Source of the DNA: Gamsiella multidivaricata
Lineage: Eukaryota > Mortierellomycota > Mortierellomycetes > Mortierellales > Mortierellaceae
DNA length: 64,000 nt
Direction of reading: 5' to 3'
NCBI RefSeq assembly: GCF_025024155.1
Contig: NW_026251836.1
Coordinates: 1 to 64,000 of the forward strand
Under the pieces are notes generated by a model. It saw nothing but the letters and a program-made list of their open reading frames with translations, made no database searches and was not told the origin of the DNA. This document shows, piece after piece, positions 31,996 to 42,342 of the stretch. Position 1 is the stretch's first letter; every line of letters starts with the position of its first letter. The position numbers and the translations under genes are program-made.

Positions 31996-34436
31996 GATTA
32001 TAAATAAGAGGACCATCCCCGCCAATTTCCTGCAGCATTCTACATTCACATCATGCCTGCCAGCACTCATCGATACCCTAGAACCACCCCTAACTCCATT
32101 ATTCCCCTTTTGCAGGACCTCCCTCTCGTGGCTTTGGTCCCCAACGTCCACCTCGCCATGCCGCTTCAAGTCACCTTACCAATGGAGAGATCCTTTGATG
32201 CTACACCAGGCTTCAACGCGTCCGAATCTTTATACAAGCCTGTCCTAGACGATGGCCAAGAAGACGGCAACAATGCCATGGACCGTTGCATTACGCTCTC
32301 CCCATATACCAAGGCTCTGTGCATTATTGCTGCCCTCATATCCCTGTGCCTGCATCTTGCACTCCGTGCCATTGCCAGTCGACAATAAGACGGATGTTCT
32401 TTTTCCTGTGGACACGCATGCTAGACTACACACAGACCACGCGGGGATTGAAACCTTGTAGCTGAATACACATCGGAATTTTGGTGCAATACTTGATTCC
32501 ATGAAGCCAAAGATGCGTTAGACCTAGGATTCTGCGAGTCTGCCAGTGCTAGGACGGAGAACTCTGTGTACGAATGATTGCGTGTTGTTCAAACGTTACA
32601 GAGGTCTGTCCACAACTCTCGCTTCGACACAGAAGACATACATGCACAATCCCTGGATCTTACTCGTCTTTGCAGATACGCTGATAGACATGATTTGATG
32701 AGCGAGAAGGGAAAGCACGCTTTTTTATGGTTGGTCGATAGGCTAGCGGACCGTCTGTCATCCTTCAGGTCCCACGTTCACACAAGGAAAGGAAAGAATC
32801 TCTGGAGCGTGCGACTCCTTGGAAGGCGCCTATTATCGGTTTATTTGCGCACATACATTCACGAATGTCTGACTTTCCAGAAACAAAAGCTGGTCAATCA
32901 AACGTCCGTCAGTATTTTATAACCGATGCCGTCAATGATCTGTACCCTGAGACGCGTGTATATTGTCATCCCATTCAGTTGGCCAACGACCGCATTACTT
33001 CATCCATTCCTTCTTCTTCTTTTTCTTTTTCTTTATTGATTCACTCTTTCTCCTTCGTTGCACTAACTCTCTCGCTCGAAAAATGTCAAAGAAAACAGCT
33101 GCCAAACAATATCTAACACGATCCAGTACCCATAAGTCGCAATCGCCAACTTCTGCTTCCTGGCACCACTGACAACCACGCCGTGGTCTCTGGTCAGGTC
33201 ATGTTCAGGGCCGACCAGCCATGGTGTCGAGGCCGAGGATTTGATGGTCACCTATTCTGCCATGGTTCGAATCAAGTGGTCAGAGTAAACGAATCCCAAC
33301 CACTCTCCCGAAAACAAAAGCAGCAGCAACAAATTGTCCTAATGACTCAGTTGACTAACGCGTCCTTTGAACACCGATGTAGACAAGGTTGGGAACTGCG
33401 TCTCGGGTCTCGCCTACGGGATATGGCGCAATAATGGTATCTAACTTTACCAAATTCAAGAACGTGAGCGTTTATTTTTACTTTGCAGGTGCGAAGTGCA
33501 GACAAAATATCAAAAGAACGGATGCACGGACTCACAACGATAGGCGTGCTCTGTATATAACAGGTCCCGGTAGCGGTGTCCGCTGCAGGCAAGACCCTGG
33601 CATGTTGCGATACAATCCATCTCAAGGTTCGATCCTTAGCGAATTCAAAATATGCATTCCTAAACAACGATCAAAAGAACCATCCACTGTATCACCACCA
33701 TTGCCTCTTCGACTTTTGGATCCACTCTAGCTCGATTCATAGCTGTGTCATAGTCTTTTTGAACCCATGGGCATGAGAACATCTTGTTTCAGGCTTGAGC
33801 CGGTAATCTGGGCTCCTCTTTTGTACAATGTAAAAGCTGGCTTAAGTGTCCTCCATCCAGCTCTTGGATTCGAAGAAATACAGAGTGTGCTTGTTCATCA
33901 GAATAGAGCGGAGGTTGTATTGTACTAAACAAAATACATGAGCCTAAGTCAAAGATTCAACGAGCAAAAATGGCTCCTGCATCAGAGTCCACGGGTTCTT
34001 TGTTAGGTTGATGAAGCGACATGATATAATGAAGCCGCGATTGCAGATTTAGAGTGAACGAGTGCAACTCGTACTTCGCAGCGGCAATGGTTATAGGGCC
34101 AGTTTTTTATATCCAGAGGGCATGAGCCTGGAGAAAGTGTGATGTCGCACAATGACTATCTATGGCTGAAGTAATGTATAGCGAAGGGTGCTGAAGTGGC
34201 AGCTATGGGTGATGGGGTGTTACTGTGTGGAAGAGTCTGTGCGCATCTCATTATAGAATCGACCGATTTTTTAAGCGGCCGATTCCGGGCATCTCGCACG
34301 TTCGTTGGCTGTATTGGAGTTTTGCACTAATGCCTCTTCTTGTAGAAGCGTTGCTTACTGCAGTTTGAAGCACAAAGTGAGATTGTACCACAGTCCTCTT
34401 CGCTGTTTGTATCCGAGGTCCCATCAACAGCATAAT
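31996..34436 (+). repeat. Long direct repeat, copy 2 (about 2.4 kb)
   Basis: This is the partner of the repeat at 20945-23384. The core, about 32021-34380, appears base-for-base identical, while both margins are diverged but homologous. Copy 2 lacks about 18 bases of the copy 1 right margin and reads CGCTGTTTGTATCC where copy 1 reads CGCAGCCTGTATCC. The 111-aa ORF is at 32053-32388, preceded by a TATAAAT motif at about 31998. Confidence 0.93.
32053..32388 (+). CDS. 111-aa ORF in repeat copy 2, possible tail-anchored protein
   Basis: Identical to the ORF at 21002-21337, with the same C-terminal hydrophobic span and an upstream TATA-like motif. That the copies stay identical may reflect recent duplication rather than selection. 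Confidence 0.35.
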   Translation: MPASTHRYPRTTPNSIIPLLQDLPLVALVPNVHLAMPLQVTLPMERSFDATPGFNASESLYKPVLDDGQEDGNNAMDRCITLSPYTKALCIIAALISLCLHLALRAIASRQ

Positions 34437-36980
34437 GTGCTCCGAAAATTCTCTGTTGCATCGCCAGTCTATAATACATGGGCGCCCTCGATCAAGTTGC
34501 ACAAGCTTGAGGCTAAACATTTTGGTGGCAAAAGCTCGTTTACCCTCATTTCTGTCTTCGATCTGCAGGAACATTCGCTTTCGCGCCCGTACACATTTGA
34601 AAATATGGAGTTTATTGCCGTGGCACTACAAGAGGAGGCAGGGCATCCGCAGCTCGCAAACTGTAACCTTGCTTGTGCCTTCTGGCCGCGGCTGTGTGCT
34701 TATCATGTTCCTGTCGAGGTCTTGCCGCGGTTCTTATCGGTCTTGTCTTCGTTCTTGCAGCGCCTTGTCTGCGTTCTTAATACAGGTCTCGGTCCTTGTC
34801 ATTATCTTACCGTCCTCGTCGCTACCTTGTCGCCCCTGTCGTCGCCGTCGCCGCCGTTGTTGTTTTTCTTGCTCTTGCCGGTTGTGTAGTCTTTGTGCTT
34901 TCGGTGTAGTGGCTTTTTTTTGTTTCTTTTTCTTTTTTTTTCATTGTTTCTTTTTTCGGTCTTGCTTTTTTGGAGTCCATGTGGTGCTAATGCGCTGGGT
35001 TGATTGTGTCAAAACTCCTGCCGCTTTGAGTCATCGCAGCTGTTGTTCGAGGCAGTGCTGTTCTGATGATTGCTATCGCCACAGTTGTTGCGCCCATTGT
35101 CGTGCAATGGCGCTGGTGCCAGTATCAGACACCAGATTACAGTCAGTTCGCATAGAGATAGACCCATAACCACTTTGCCATCAAAGAAGACACAGCAAAC
35201 ACCAGATGCATGCATACCTTGCCAAGGACGATGACAGAACCCGAGACCATTCCGTCCCAGACCCTTTTGACCCACCCGAATCCTCCTTACACTCCCCTGA
35301 ACCCCTCTTACCTATCCCATTGATGTTAGACCCTTCACCCTGCTCCCCTTTCTGCCCAGTCCCAGATACCCTCCCGACTAGCCCATGGCAGGTGCACCCC
35401 ATGCTTTCCAAGCATGCAACCGACAAGCCGACCGCCGCTCCTCCCGACATTCAAGCAGCCTAAGGGCTTACCTGCACGGCCATATTTCGGTACCACCACC
35501 AACCGGCACTCCCGAGCAATGGTCCTCAGCCGTAGGTTGGTCCACGAATGCCATAGTCATTTTGGGTCGCCCTCTACACCCACACCAATGCCCCACTTAC
35601 CCTAGTACCAGGACCTTAGCACGACGTAGGACTCTACTTTCGCGGATACACAGAGCAGCTTGCTTTACCATGCGGACCGATGATCCTCAAGGAAAATGAG
35701 AAGAGAAGACGGTGTTGCACTAGTTAGTATACAGTTTTGAATAACGCTGCACAAAAAAGACATGCACGTTAACAGAAACAGACGGACAGTTTACCTTTGT
35801 GATTTTGGAGTTGACGCTTTTCATCGGACGGTCTGGGTCTCAAGGAAGAAAGAGAGGGGGAAACGGACGAAAGAAAAGGCGAACAAGAAAAGAGAAAAGA
35901 GGATGCTGGCTTCCTGCCTTCTCGCCAAACCCAAGGTCAACAGGTCATTAGCGAAAAGAGATGAACAGAAAAGAAAAAAGAGAAAAGAAAAAAGGATAGG
36001 GAGAAAGAACCAACGGTGGAAGACCCAGACCCACCTCCGGAAGTGCACAGCGCATTCGAGCCGGCGACTGCAAGCCAGTGAAAGCCTCTAACCATCAGAA
36101 TGTGCAAGGAAAAGAGAAACAGACGATGGCCGATAATCGCCCAGGATCCTGAACTGCACAGGGGCAGTCCAGTCTAGGACTATGATCCGGACAGGACCAC
36201 CGATTTTTCCATCCCTTGCAACCCCAACGGCTGCTGCTCCAGAGCCCTGAGCACGCTAGCCCCCTAGCATCCTTACCTTGCTTTGCTGTGTCTGTTTCTG
36301 TTTCTACCTGCTGCTTCCTTTGGCTAGCACCGCGGAGGACCACGTTGATCCGCACAACCTCGCGCGCCGCGATGTGTATACGGGAGAGTAGAGTCATTCG
36401 CCGTGCCACAAGATCCCTAAGATGTAGGCGAGAGCAGGTGCATCAGACAGCCAAAAGACCAGAGGGCTCGCCTCATCCCTAACGCACGGCGCATCATCCC
36501 ATTGCCTCGAGAGGCCAGTGATATGGTCCCGTTGGCGAACCGAACAGGCGCCCTTGACTACTTGATGCCGGGACGACGGGGGTGAGATATGCCGATCACA
36601 TACAAGAAAAGCAGAGGCGCACTTACCATGAGATAGCCGTTAGGGGCTGGTCCTGAGCATCTGGTGGGGAGTGTATTTTGAAGGGTGAAGGGCGGAATAG
36701 GTGGAGGGGCGAGTAAGGGGAGTGGGGAGGAAGGGGAGGAGAGAATTGGAAAAGAAAAAAGGAAATCCCCTCCCACCGCAGCCTGAGACAGCATGGCTGC
36801 GATGGGCGGGACAGATCCGTAAAGACCGACCCACTGCAACGGGCGCTGGGGCTAAAGTTAGGCCCCGTTGCAGTAGGTCATCTGTACCTGCCCGAAACCC
36901 CTCAGGTTCTATGATTTGTGGGGGTTGAAGGCTCCGAGAGCTACAACTGAGGTCTATTAGATAGAAAGATGTGATGATGA
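34437..36980. other. Accessory region with no defined gene
   Basis: ORFs at 34305-34889, 34435-35169 and 35206-35463 are long but lack motifs, and their hydrophobic ends come from CT-rich repeats. Two related segments lie in opposite orientation: about 35613-35697 (plus, ARRRTLLSRIHRAA) and about 36330-36412 (minus, ARRMTLLSRIHIAA). They suggest broken copies of one repeat family. The 36.55-36.85 kb part is GC-rich and featureless. Confidence 0.35.
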
Positions 36981-39257
36981 AAATACCAGCAAGGTGAGCA
37001 TGCAGGAAGAGCTGAAGCATCTTCTTTTCAAAGCTGATCTCACAACCCACAGCAAGGATTGCAGTTGTTGCCTTACCATATCTGGTACCTCTAAAGAGCT
37101 CGTTGAAGCTCTTGGTGTATACGTTGTCGTAGTGACCCATGAGGACCTTGAGCTAGAAGACGTTGGCACCAAGACAAGAAAGGTGAAGCGAGTCAATAAA
37201 GGTCTCATGTCACTTGGCGAAGGCTCTTCTTTCGACGAAACGACATCGACGTCCATCTGTACCTGTTCGATGCTTGCTCTGTTGCACCGCGGCTCATCCT
37301 TCCTGTCATTCTTCGCGTCTCCTGCCACTTGGGTGGTCTCACCCCCAGCTTCAACCTCGTCTGCTTGAACTCCCTCTGCTTCGGTACTTGAACAACATAG
37401 TACGAACGCTTGGGATTGAGCCTAAGCAGGCATTTGGACATATGCGCGCGCATATATCGGTCCATGGCAAGGGCATGGGCGCCTAGCTCCTCTCTTATGT
37501 CAGTATCGGCATCGAAGTCTCGATCTGACTAGCCATCTCCCCTAAGCGGTCATTGTCCAGACCCTTGAACACATTACTGAGAATAAATGGATGCCTCTGC
37601 TGCAGTCCTGCAGTGGGCTAATAGCACTAAAACAAATTACCAAGCGCAAGGCAAATGTTAGGGCACTCTGCAGAACAATTTATCCTCGACGATTTCCCAC
37701 GATCCACGTACCATATGAGCAATGTCTTTTTTTGGGTTTCTTGATTTTACGGTTTTTTTGCGGCTTTTGCTTGGGTTTTTTTGAATCTAACAAGCGGTAA
37801 GAGAGCAGAGGATGCGATCGTGAGAATTGTGCTTCAGTGTCAAGTGCAAAGCAAAATAAACCCAGCCAAAGTACTTACATTGATTTCGTCGATGCTTATT
37901 AATCGCTCCACGGCCTCGGTGTTGGCCTGTGCTGTACAATAGGAGTCCTGCTCTATTGATTTAGCGCTGGATTGTGTGTCTCCACTCGCGGATCCATTTC
38001 CAGTGTCTTTTCCAAAGGTTGATCGTGTGTGTGCGCAGGATGCTGAAGATGGTCTTGGCCATTTTGGGCTGGAATCACTCATATCTTGGGAGACGAAGGC
38101 GGCGAGGGCTCTAATTTGGTCTCATTTGTATGATCTGCTGTCGGCGGTGCAGACGATCCTTCAGAGACGGTGCTCTCCTCTGTCGAAACCGGATTCATCT
38201 CTACGTCTTTGTCCAGAATGGGACTATGTGTGGTTCGCTGTAGAATAGGAACCATTGCAGTCGACGTTGGAAGCGTGCTAGCTGCTGGAATGTCTGTGAT
38301 CGCGCTTATGGGACTGCCAGAGATAGCGCTCGATGGTTTTTCTCTGAGCCGGGCTGAGCTGCGCCTGGCGCCTGCTTTTGGATTCGGCTCGAAGATCACT
38401 GTCGAGGTCTGGGTGACGATATTCACAAGGTGCACCATCCTGTACGCCGGCTCGGTTTCCAACATCTTGTTGATGGCTGCCATTCTGCGCCTCTTTCTCC
38501 GGGATTCCTGCGCCTCTTCGCTTGACTCCCGCTGTCTCTTTGATAAGCGGCGATACTCGCTGCTGTCAGCAGGTTCAAAGGTGTCAGGGGAGAACCTGAC
38601 TTTCTTGAAGGGCCGCGGCGACGATGATGATGATGGCGTGCTCGCGGAGAGCTCGGTGCTTTGAGGAAGGCTAGTCGCAGTAGATCCTCTGCTCTCGGAT
38701 GACATCGACGACGGGATGTCTGCATGTTCTTGTGTAACCAAGGACCATGTGCGCTTGTTGTTCAAATATTCCCGAATCTGTGGGCCAATCTGGAGGGCCG
38801 TCGGGATCGCGCCGGTGTTTTCTTCCTCGAGCATTGTTTCGAGCTCATCGAGGTGCACAGAGAACTCGCTATCGTCCTGTGGAGGAGCAGCTGTAGGCCG
38901 GTGCGGGAGGCTGGAGGGTGGGGCAATGTTCGCTTGCGATGAATTCTCAGTATCAGTGGGGGCAGTGGCCGCTTGGGATGAGCTCTCAGCATCAGTGGTG
39001 GCAGTGGCCGCTTGTGGTGGGATGTCGGCATCTGCGGCGGCACAAGGGGCTGGCGTTGAAGAAGTAGAATTGGGGGTTTTGTTCACAGCAGTGATTATGT
39101 TCGCTTTTGTCGCGTTATGTTTGATCGTACGACGCTCTGTCAGGCGCGGCGGGTGCTCTGGGCCGTTCTCGAAGAAGGCAGGGGAGAGGACGATGGACAG
39201 AATGCATAGGAACATGCAGAAGTAGAGATCAGAGAATCTGAACGCGTTGTCACTCAT
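36981..39257 (-). pseudogene. Decayed, truncated inverted copy of the DNA polymerase X gene
   Basis: This minus-strand region follows the order of the polymerase gene at 0.46 kb. ORF 39257-38079 (392 aa) contains PTAAPPQDDSEFSVHLDELE and NTGAIPTALQIGPQI, close to PTAAPPQDNDEFSSHLDALE and DTGAIPTGLEIGPQI of the intact gene. Next comes a BRCT-like part with an in-frame stop (DPRVETHNPALNQ, then TAG) ending TEAVERLISIDEIN with a GTAAGT donor. At about 37300-37000 lie the equivalents of exons 4-5 and their intron (KDEPRCNRASIEQ, GHYDNVYTKSFNELF). The zinc knuckle and the catalytic palm and thumb are missing. The copy has a new N-terminus with a hydrophobic span (LYFCMFLCILSIVLSPAFF) and short ATATTDAESSSQ-type repeats. 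The 392-codon ORF may still be expressed. Confidence 0.85.
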
Positions 39258-39474
39258 GATGATGGTCAGGGCTGGTAAGCGATGGTCAGGGCTAGGTAGC
39301 GATGTGTGAGTGAAGAAGGGTAAGGAGAACACCTCTACCGTTGGTGTCCCTTTATTGACGCGTTCCCTCGATGTGGTGGCGGTGGCGTAACGTTATTTCC
39401 CACGTGGCGCGGTCCGTGCAGAATTTTTTTACATCCTGAAAGCGGTCACAGGACGCTCTTGAATAAGAGTGCTG

Positions 39475-39513
39475 CAAAATTCAACCCATAGACCTATATG
39501 GGATGAATTTTAA
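39475..39513. repeat. AT-rich palindrome at the left edge of the Fanzor locus
   Basis: AAAATTCAACCCATA and TATGGGATGAATTTT face each other around a short loop. The same palindrome recurs at about 41704-41740 (inner edge of the right inverted repeat). A half copy, AAAAATTCAACCTATATG, ends the left inverted repeat at about 39860-39882. Confidence 0.7.
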
Positions 39514-39882
39514 TAAGAAAATGCAATTGTGTAAAATACTATTATGATTGCCACCCCCCCTTTAAGCACATATTGACGCCTGGCCCACGATGCACCTAGA
39601 AATGTAACTTGGTTGGCATTTGTTTGGAGTTGGTATTAAGGAATTAGCTGAGATGGGCACCATTGAAGGCTGTGTGCAGTAAGAATGAGGCTATCGACTT
39701 GTCCAACTTCGACACCTCCTTCTCACCATCAAGTCGACTGCTCCTTGTTAGAAGAGGGAGGTTTTCCGAGGACATTATGAATCAGTTGTCGAGTACGAAT
39801 CAGTCATTACTGCCCCTCGAGATGAAGAGCCATCAATCATTACATGGAGATAGTGCAGGAAAAAATTCAACCTATATGTGGG
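39507..39882 (+). repeat. Inverted repeat arm, left of the Fanzor remnant
   Basis: This arm of about 376 bp is an inverted copy of 41718-42128, with scattered substitutions and a few indels. Both encode the peptide MKAVCSKNEAIDLSNF and its continuation in opposite orientation. The arm begins at TTTTAATAAGAAAATGCA and ends near AATTCAACCTATATGTGGG, 107 bp beyond the Fanzor stop codon. Confidence 0.88.
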
Positions 39883-39988
39883 CCATGGAGGCTGCTCGCC
39901 TGCGTCCACCAGCTCGCCCTTGCCTTTGCACCGCCTCGCTACTACTGCTGCTGCTGCTTCCGGTTCCTGTGTGCGGCCTTGCATCTTG

Positions 39989-41139
39989 CTACATCCAAGG
40001 CTGGTTCCCCTTTTCATCCACTGGCTGGAGATACAATGGTCGCTCTTGGTGGAGTAAATGGCTGCGAATGGCATTGCATATGTTGCGGCCAGTCCTGATA
40101 TCGCAATAAATGAGTGTCTTGCAGTTCGATAAATATAGTCTGCGTATCTCGACCTGTTCGACAAACTTCTTGCAAGAGGGACACTTATTGAATGTATAGG
40201 ACTCGTTCACCCCAACCACGATGTAACCGAGGGACCTGGCCTAGAGTACATCAACACAAGGTCAAAGTCAATAAAAACATAAAACGATTTTACGCGACTT
40301 CGGATCTCCAGTGAAAGTACCTTACCTTCTGAACAAAGTACAACTGGAAGGACTCATACAAAGATGAAAGTCTCGTCTTGATCGAAACTTGCCCAGACGG
40401 ATCTCAATAACAACCTTGTTGACTTCATCTCCCTTCCTGTCGATCGACCCGCCAAGCACATTGAGTAGACGCTTTGTGAATCTTCATCCCTTGCCATTAT
40501 TACGTCCCACTTGTGCTTCATGAGCCGGTTGTTGCCGTTGTAAAACTCATTCAGTCGTCCCTGTACTTTCTCCAGTTCTGTAAGATAAATCGCCAAGCTG
40601 ACCCCTCCACTGCGCTGTGATGGCAGCTTGGTCTCGATGTCGCTGGTGGATTCTATTCCGTCTGGGACGACACTTTTTTGCCCTTCCATCCAGCATCGGT
40701 GCTTGAAGGTTGGCTGGTAAATGGCTTTCTGCTTCACAGCCAGGTTGTAATAGGTGGCGGGAGCAAAGCCTAGCGTTGGAGCAGGGGCTGGTGTTGGACT
40801 TTTGCAAAGGTCCTCCATATCGACATCAGTATCATAATCGCCAGGGGCTAGTGTTGGACCTTCGTAAGGGTCCTGTATGTCCACATCGGTATCAGAGTCA
40901 CCTTGCTCCCTCACTGTGATATCGCGGGCTCCCATATTGCGAGCATTCTTGAGGAGTATCGCGATTGCTCGGAGTACACACGACTGGCCGAGGTCGACCT
41001 TGATCTGTTCCGGCCCACAACCCCAAAGATCTTCGACATCCTGCCTGATCTTCGCAACGTTTCGAATCTCGGTCGAGTAATAGTCCGTGCCTCCGATGGT
41101 GAATGTGATTCGATGAGGCAAGACGTCCTATAGAAGGCG
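39989..41139 (-). pseudogene. Fanzor (eukaryotic TnpB-like) nuclease remnant
   Basis: The RuvC-like parts of a Fanzor-type RNA-guided nuclease lie in the right order on the minus strand. From about 41121: PHRITFTIGGTDYY, then the RuvC-I aspartate in IKVDLGQS. Next come NLAVKQKAIYQPTFKHR and ELEKVQGRLNEFYNGNN, then KVVIEIRLGKFRSRRDF in a second frame, and SSLYESFQLYFVQK in a third frame ending at 40326. A clean 85-bp intron (40241-40325) leads to the last exon, 39989-40240. That exon has ARSLGYIVVGVNESYTFNKC (RuvC-II Glu in GVNE), CPSC of the zinc ribbon, and the RuvC-III aspartate in YCDIRTGRNI. It ends QERPLYLQPVDEKGNQPW. Two frame changes near 40.4 kb and loss of one zinc-ligand Cys (YLSNC for expected YCxxC) mark it as inactive. 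An ORF at 41174-41530 may be a further 5' exon, and 42343-42904 may hold more. Confidence 0.85.
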
Positions 41140-41173
41140 CCTATATCTAACCAAATGAAGCTTTTTCAAGACC

Positions 41174-41530
41174 CTAGCCGTTTCCATACCTACCCCAATC
41201 GAGTGCTTGCAGAACCCACGCAAGCATCGACAAGGTAGCGATCAGGGTTCCATAATTGTAAGTGTGGAGGGACAAGAATAGTACCCCATCAAGACCGCTG
41301 CCAAGGCAGTCCCTTTGGTCTAGCAAATCCCTAAGCTGAGCGTGTTGTCGCCTCTCTAAATTCTTTGTAGATACTACTCGCTGAGTGTTTCGTCCCTGCG
41401 AAAGAACAAGGCACCTTTTGAAACCTAGCTCCCAAGCGATCTCATCGTAAGTGTTCTCTGCACCTGAATCTTTATTGTTTCCACTATTGCTCTTTGGCCT
41501 ACCTCTATCCAGGTTGCTTCTGTAGCTCAA
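41174..41530 (-). CDS. Possible 5' exon or adjacent fragment of the Fanzor remnant
   Basis: This open frame contains NTYDEIAWELGFKRCLVLSQ and ends LQALDWG before a GTAGGT donor-like site. It lies directly upstream of the Fanzor RuvC-I segment, separated by a plausible intron whose phase I could not match. I do not recognise it by itself. Confidence 0.3.
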   Translation of the reverse strand: MSYRSNLDRGRPKSNSGNNKDSGAENTYDEIAWELGFKRCLVLSQGRNTQRVVSTKNLERRQHAQLRDLLDQRDCLGSGLDGVLFLSLHTYNYGTLIATLSMLAWVLQALDWGRYGNG

Positions 41531-41717
41531 GCTCAGACTCTAGTTCCTGACTTGAGCTGTTCCTCCTTCGTCGCTGCTAATTTACATAAGACTTATTGCA
41601 GTAAGCAGTGATTCTCATCGATCAGTTGTAGTGCAATTTTCGCAGTTCACCGGTGATTATCACCGGTGAACAAAGAATCGGTGAAATCCAATGAAACTCA
41701 GGGGAAAAAAAATTCAT

Positions 41718-42128
41718 CCCACATATGGGTTGAATTTTTTCCTGCACTATCTCCATGTAACGATTGATGGATCTCTCGTCTCGCTTGTTCACTTCATACA
41801 AGCCTGTATTGTTTTGAGGGGCAGTAATAACTGATTCGTACTCGACAACTGATTCATAATGTCCTCGGAAAACCTCCCTCTTCTAACAAGGAGCAGTCGA
41901 CTTGATGGTGAGAAGGAGGTGTCGAAGTTGGACAAGTCGATAGCCTCATTCTTACTGCACACAGCCTTCAATGGTGCCCATCTCAGCTAATTCCTTAATA
42001 CCAACTCCAAACAAATGCCAACCAAGTTACATTTCTAGGTGCACCGGGGGCCAGGTATCAATATGTGCTTAGAAAGAGGGAGTGGCAATTGCAATCCAAT
42101 GCAAAAGTATGCATTTTCTTATTAAAAT
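41718..42128 (-). repeat. Inverted repeat arm, right of the Fanzor remnant
   Basis: Partner of 39507-39882, in opposite orientation. It has an extra stretch of about 35 bp near 41775-41815 (around TACAAGCCTGTATTG). Outside 42128 similarity to the left flank ends. Together the arms enclose the Fanzor remnant, making a unit of about 2.6 kb. Confidence 0.88.
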
Positions 42129-42342
42129 ATGAGATGTCGCTCCAATCGGAGGCAGTGTACATAATGAGACAGACTGGCCAGTTCATAGTGCCCCGCAGCA
42201 ACAAAGCCTGTTTTTCTGTTGCGCGTGTCCATAAACTGTTGGTGGATCCCGGGTAAGTAAACAGAAGAAGCGAAGTCAAGGTTAGACCCAAAAGGTCAGC
42301 CCCTCGTACCGGAATATTGGTTGCGCCCTTCCTTTGGACAGC

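Noticed and set aside
20945..34436. The 2.4-kb direct repeats as LTRs of one giant retrotransposon
   Set aside because: No TG..CA ends, primer-binding site, polypurine tract or gag-pol between them. The edges are diverged rather than sharp.
34435..35169. 244-aa ORF as a membrane protein gene
   Set aside because: The hydrophobic and Cys-rich parts come from CT/GT-rich low-complexity DNA; no good start context or homology pattern.
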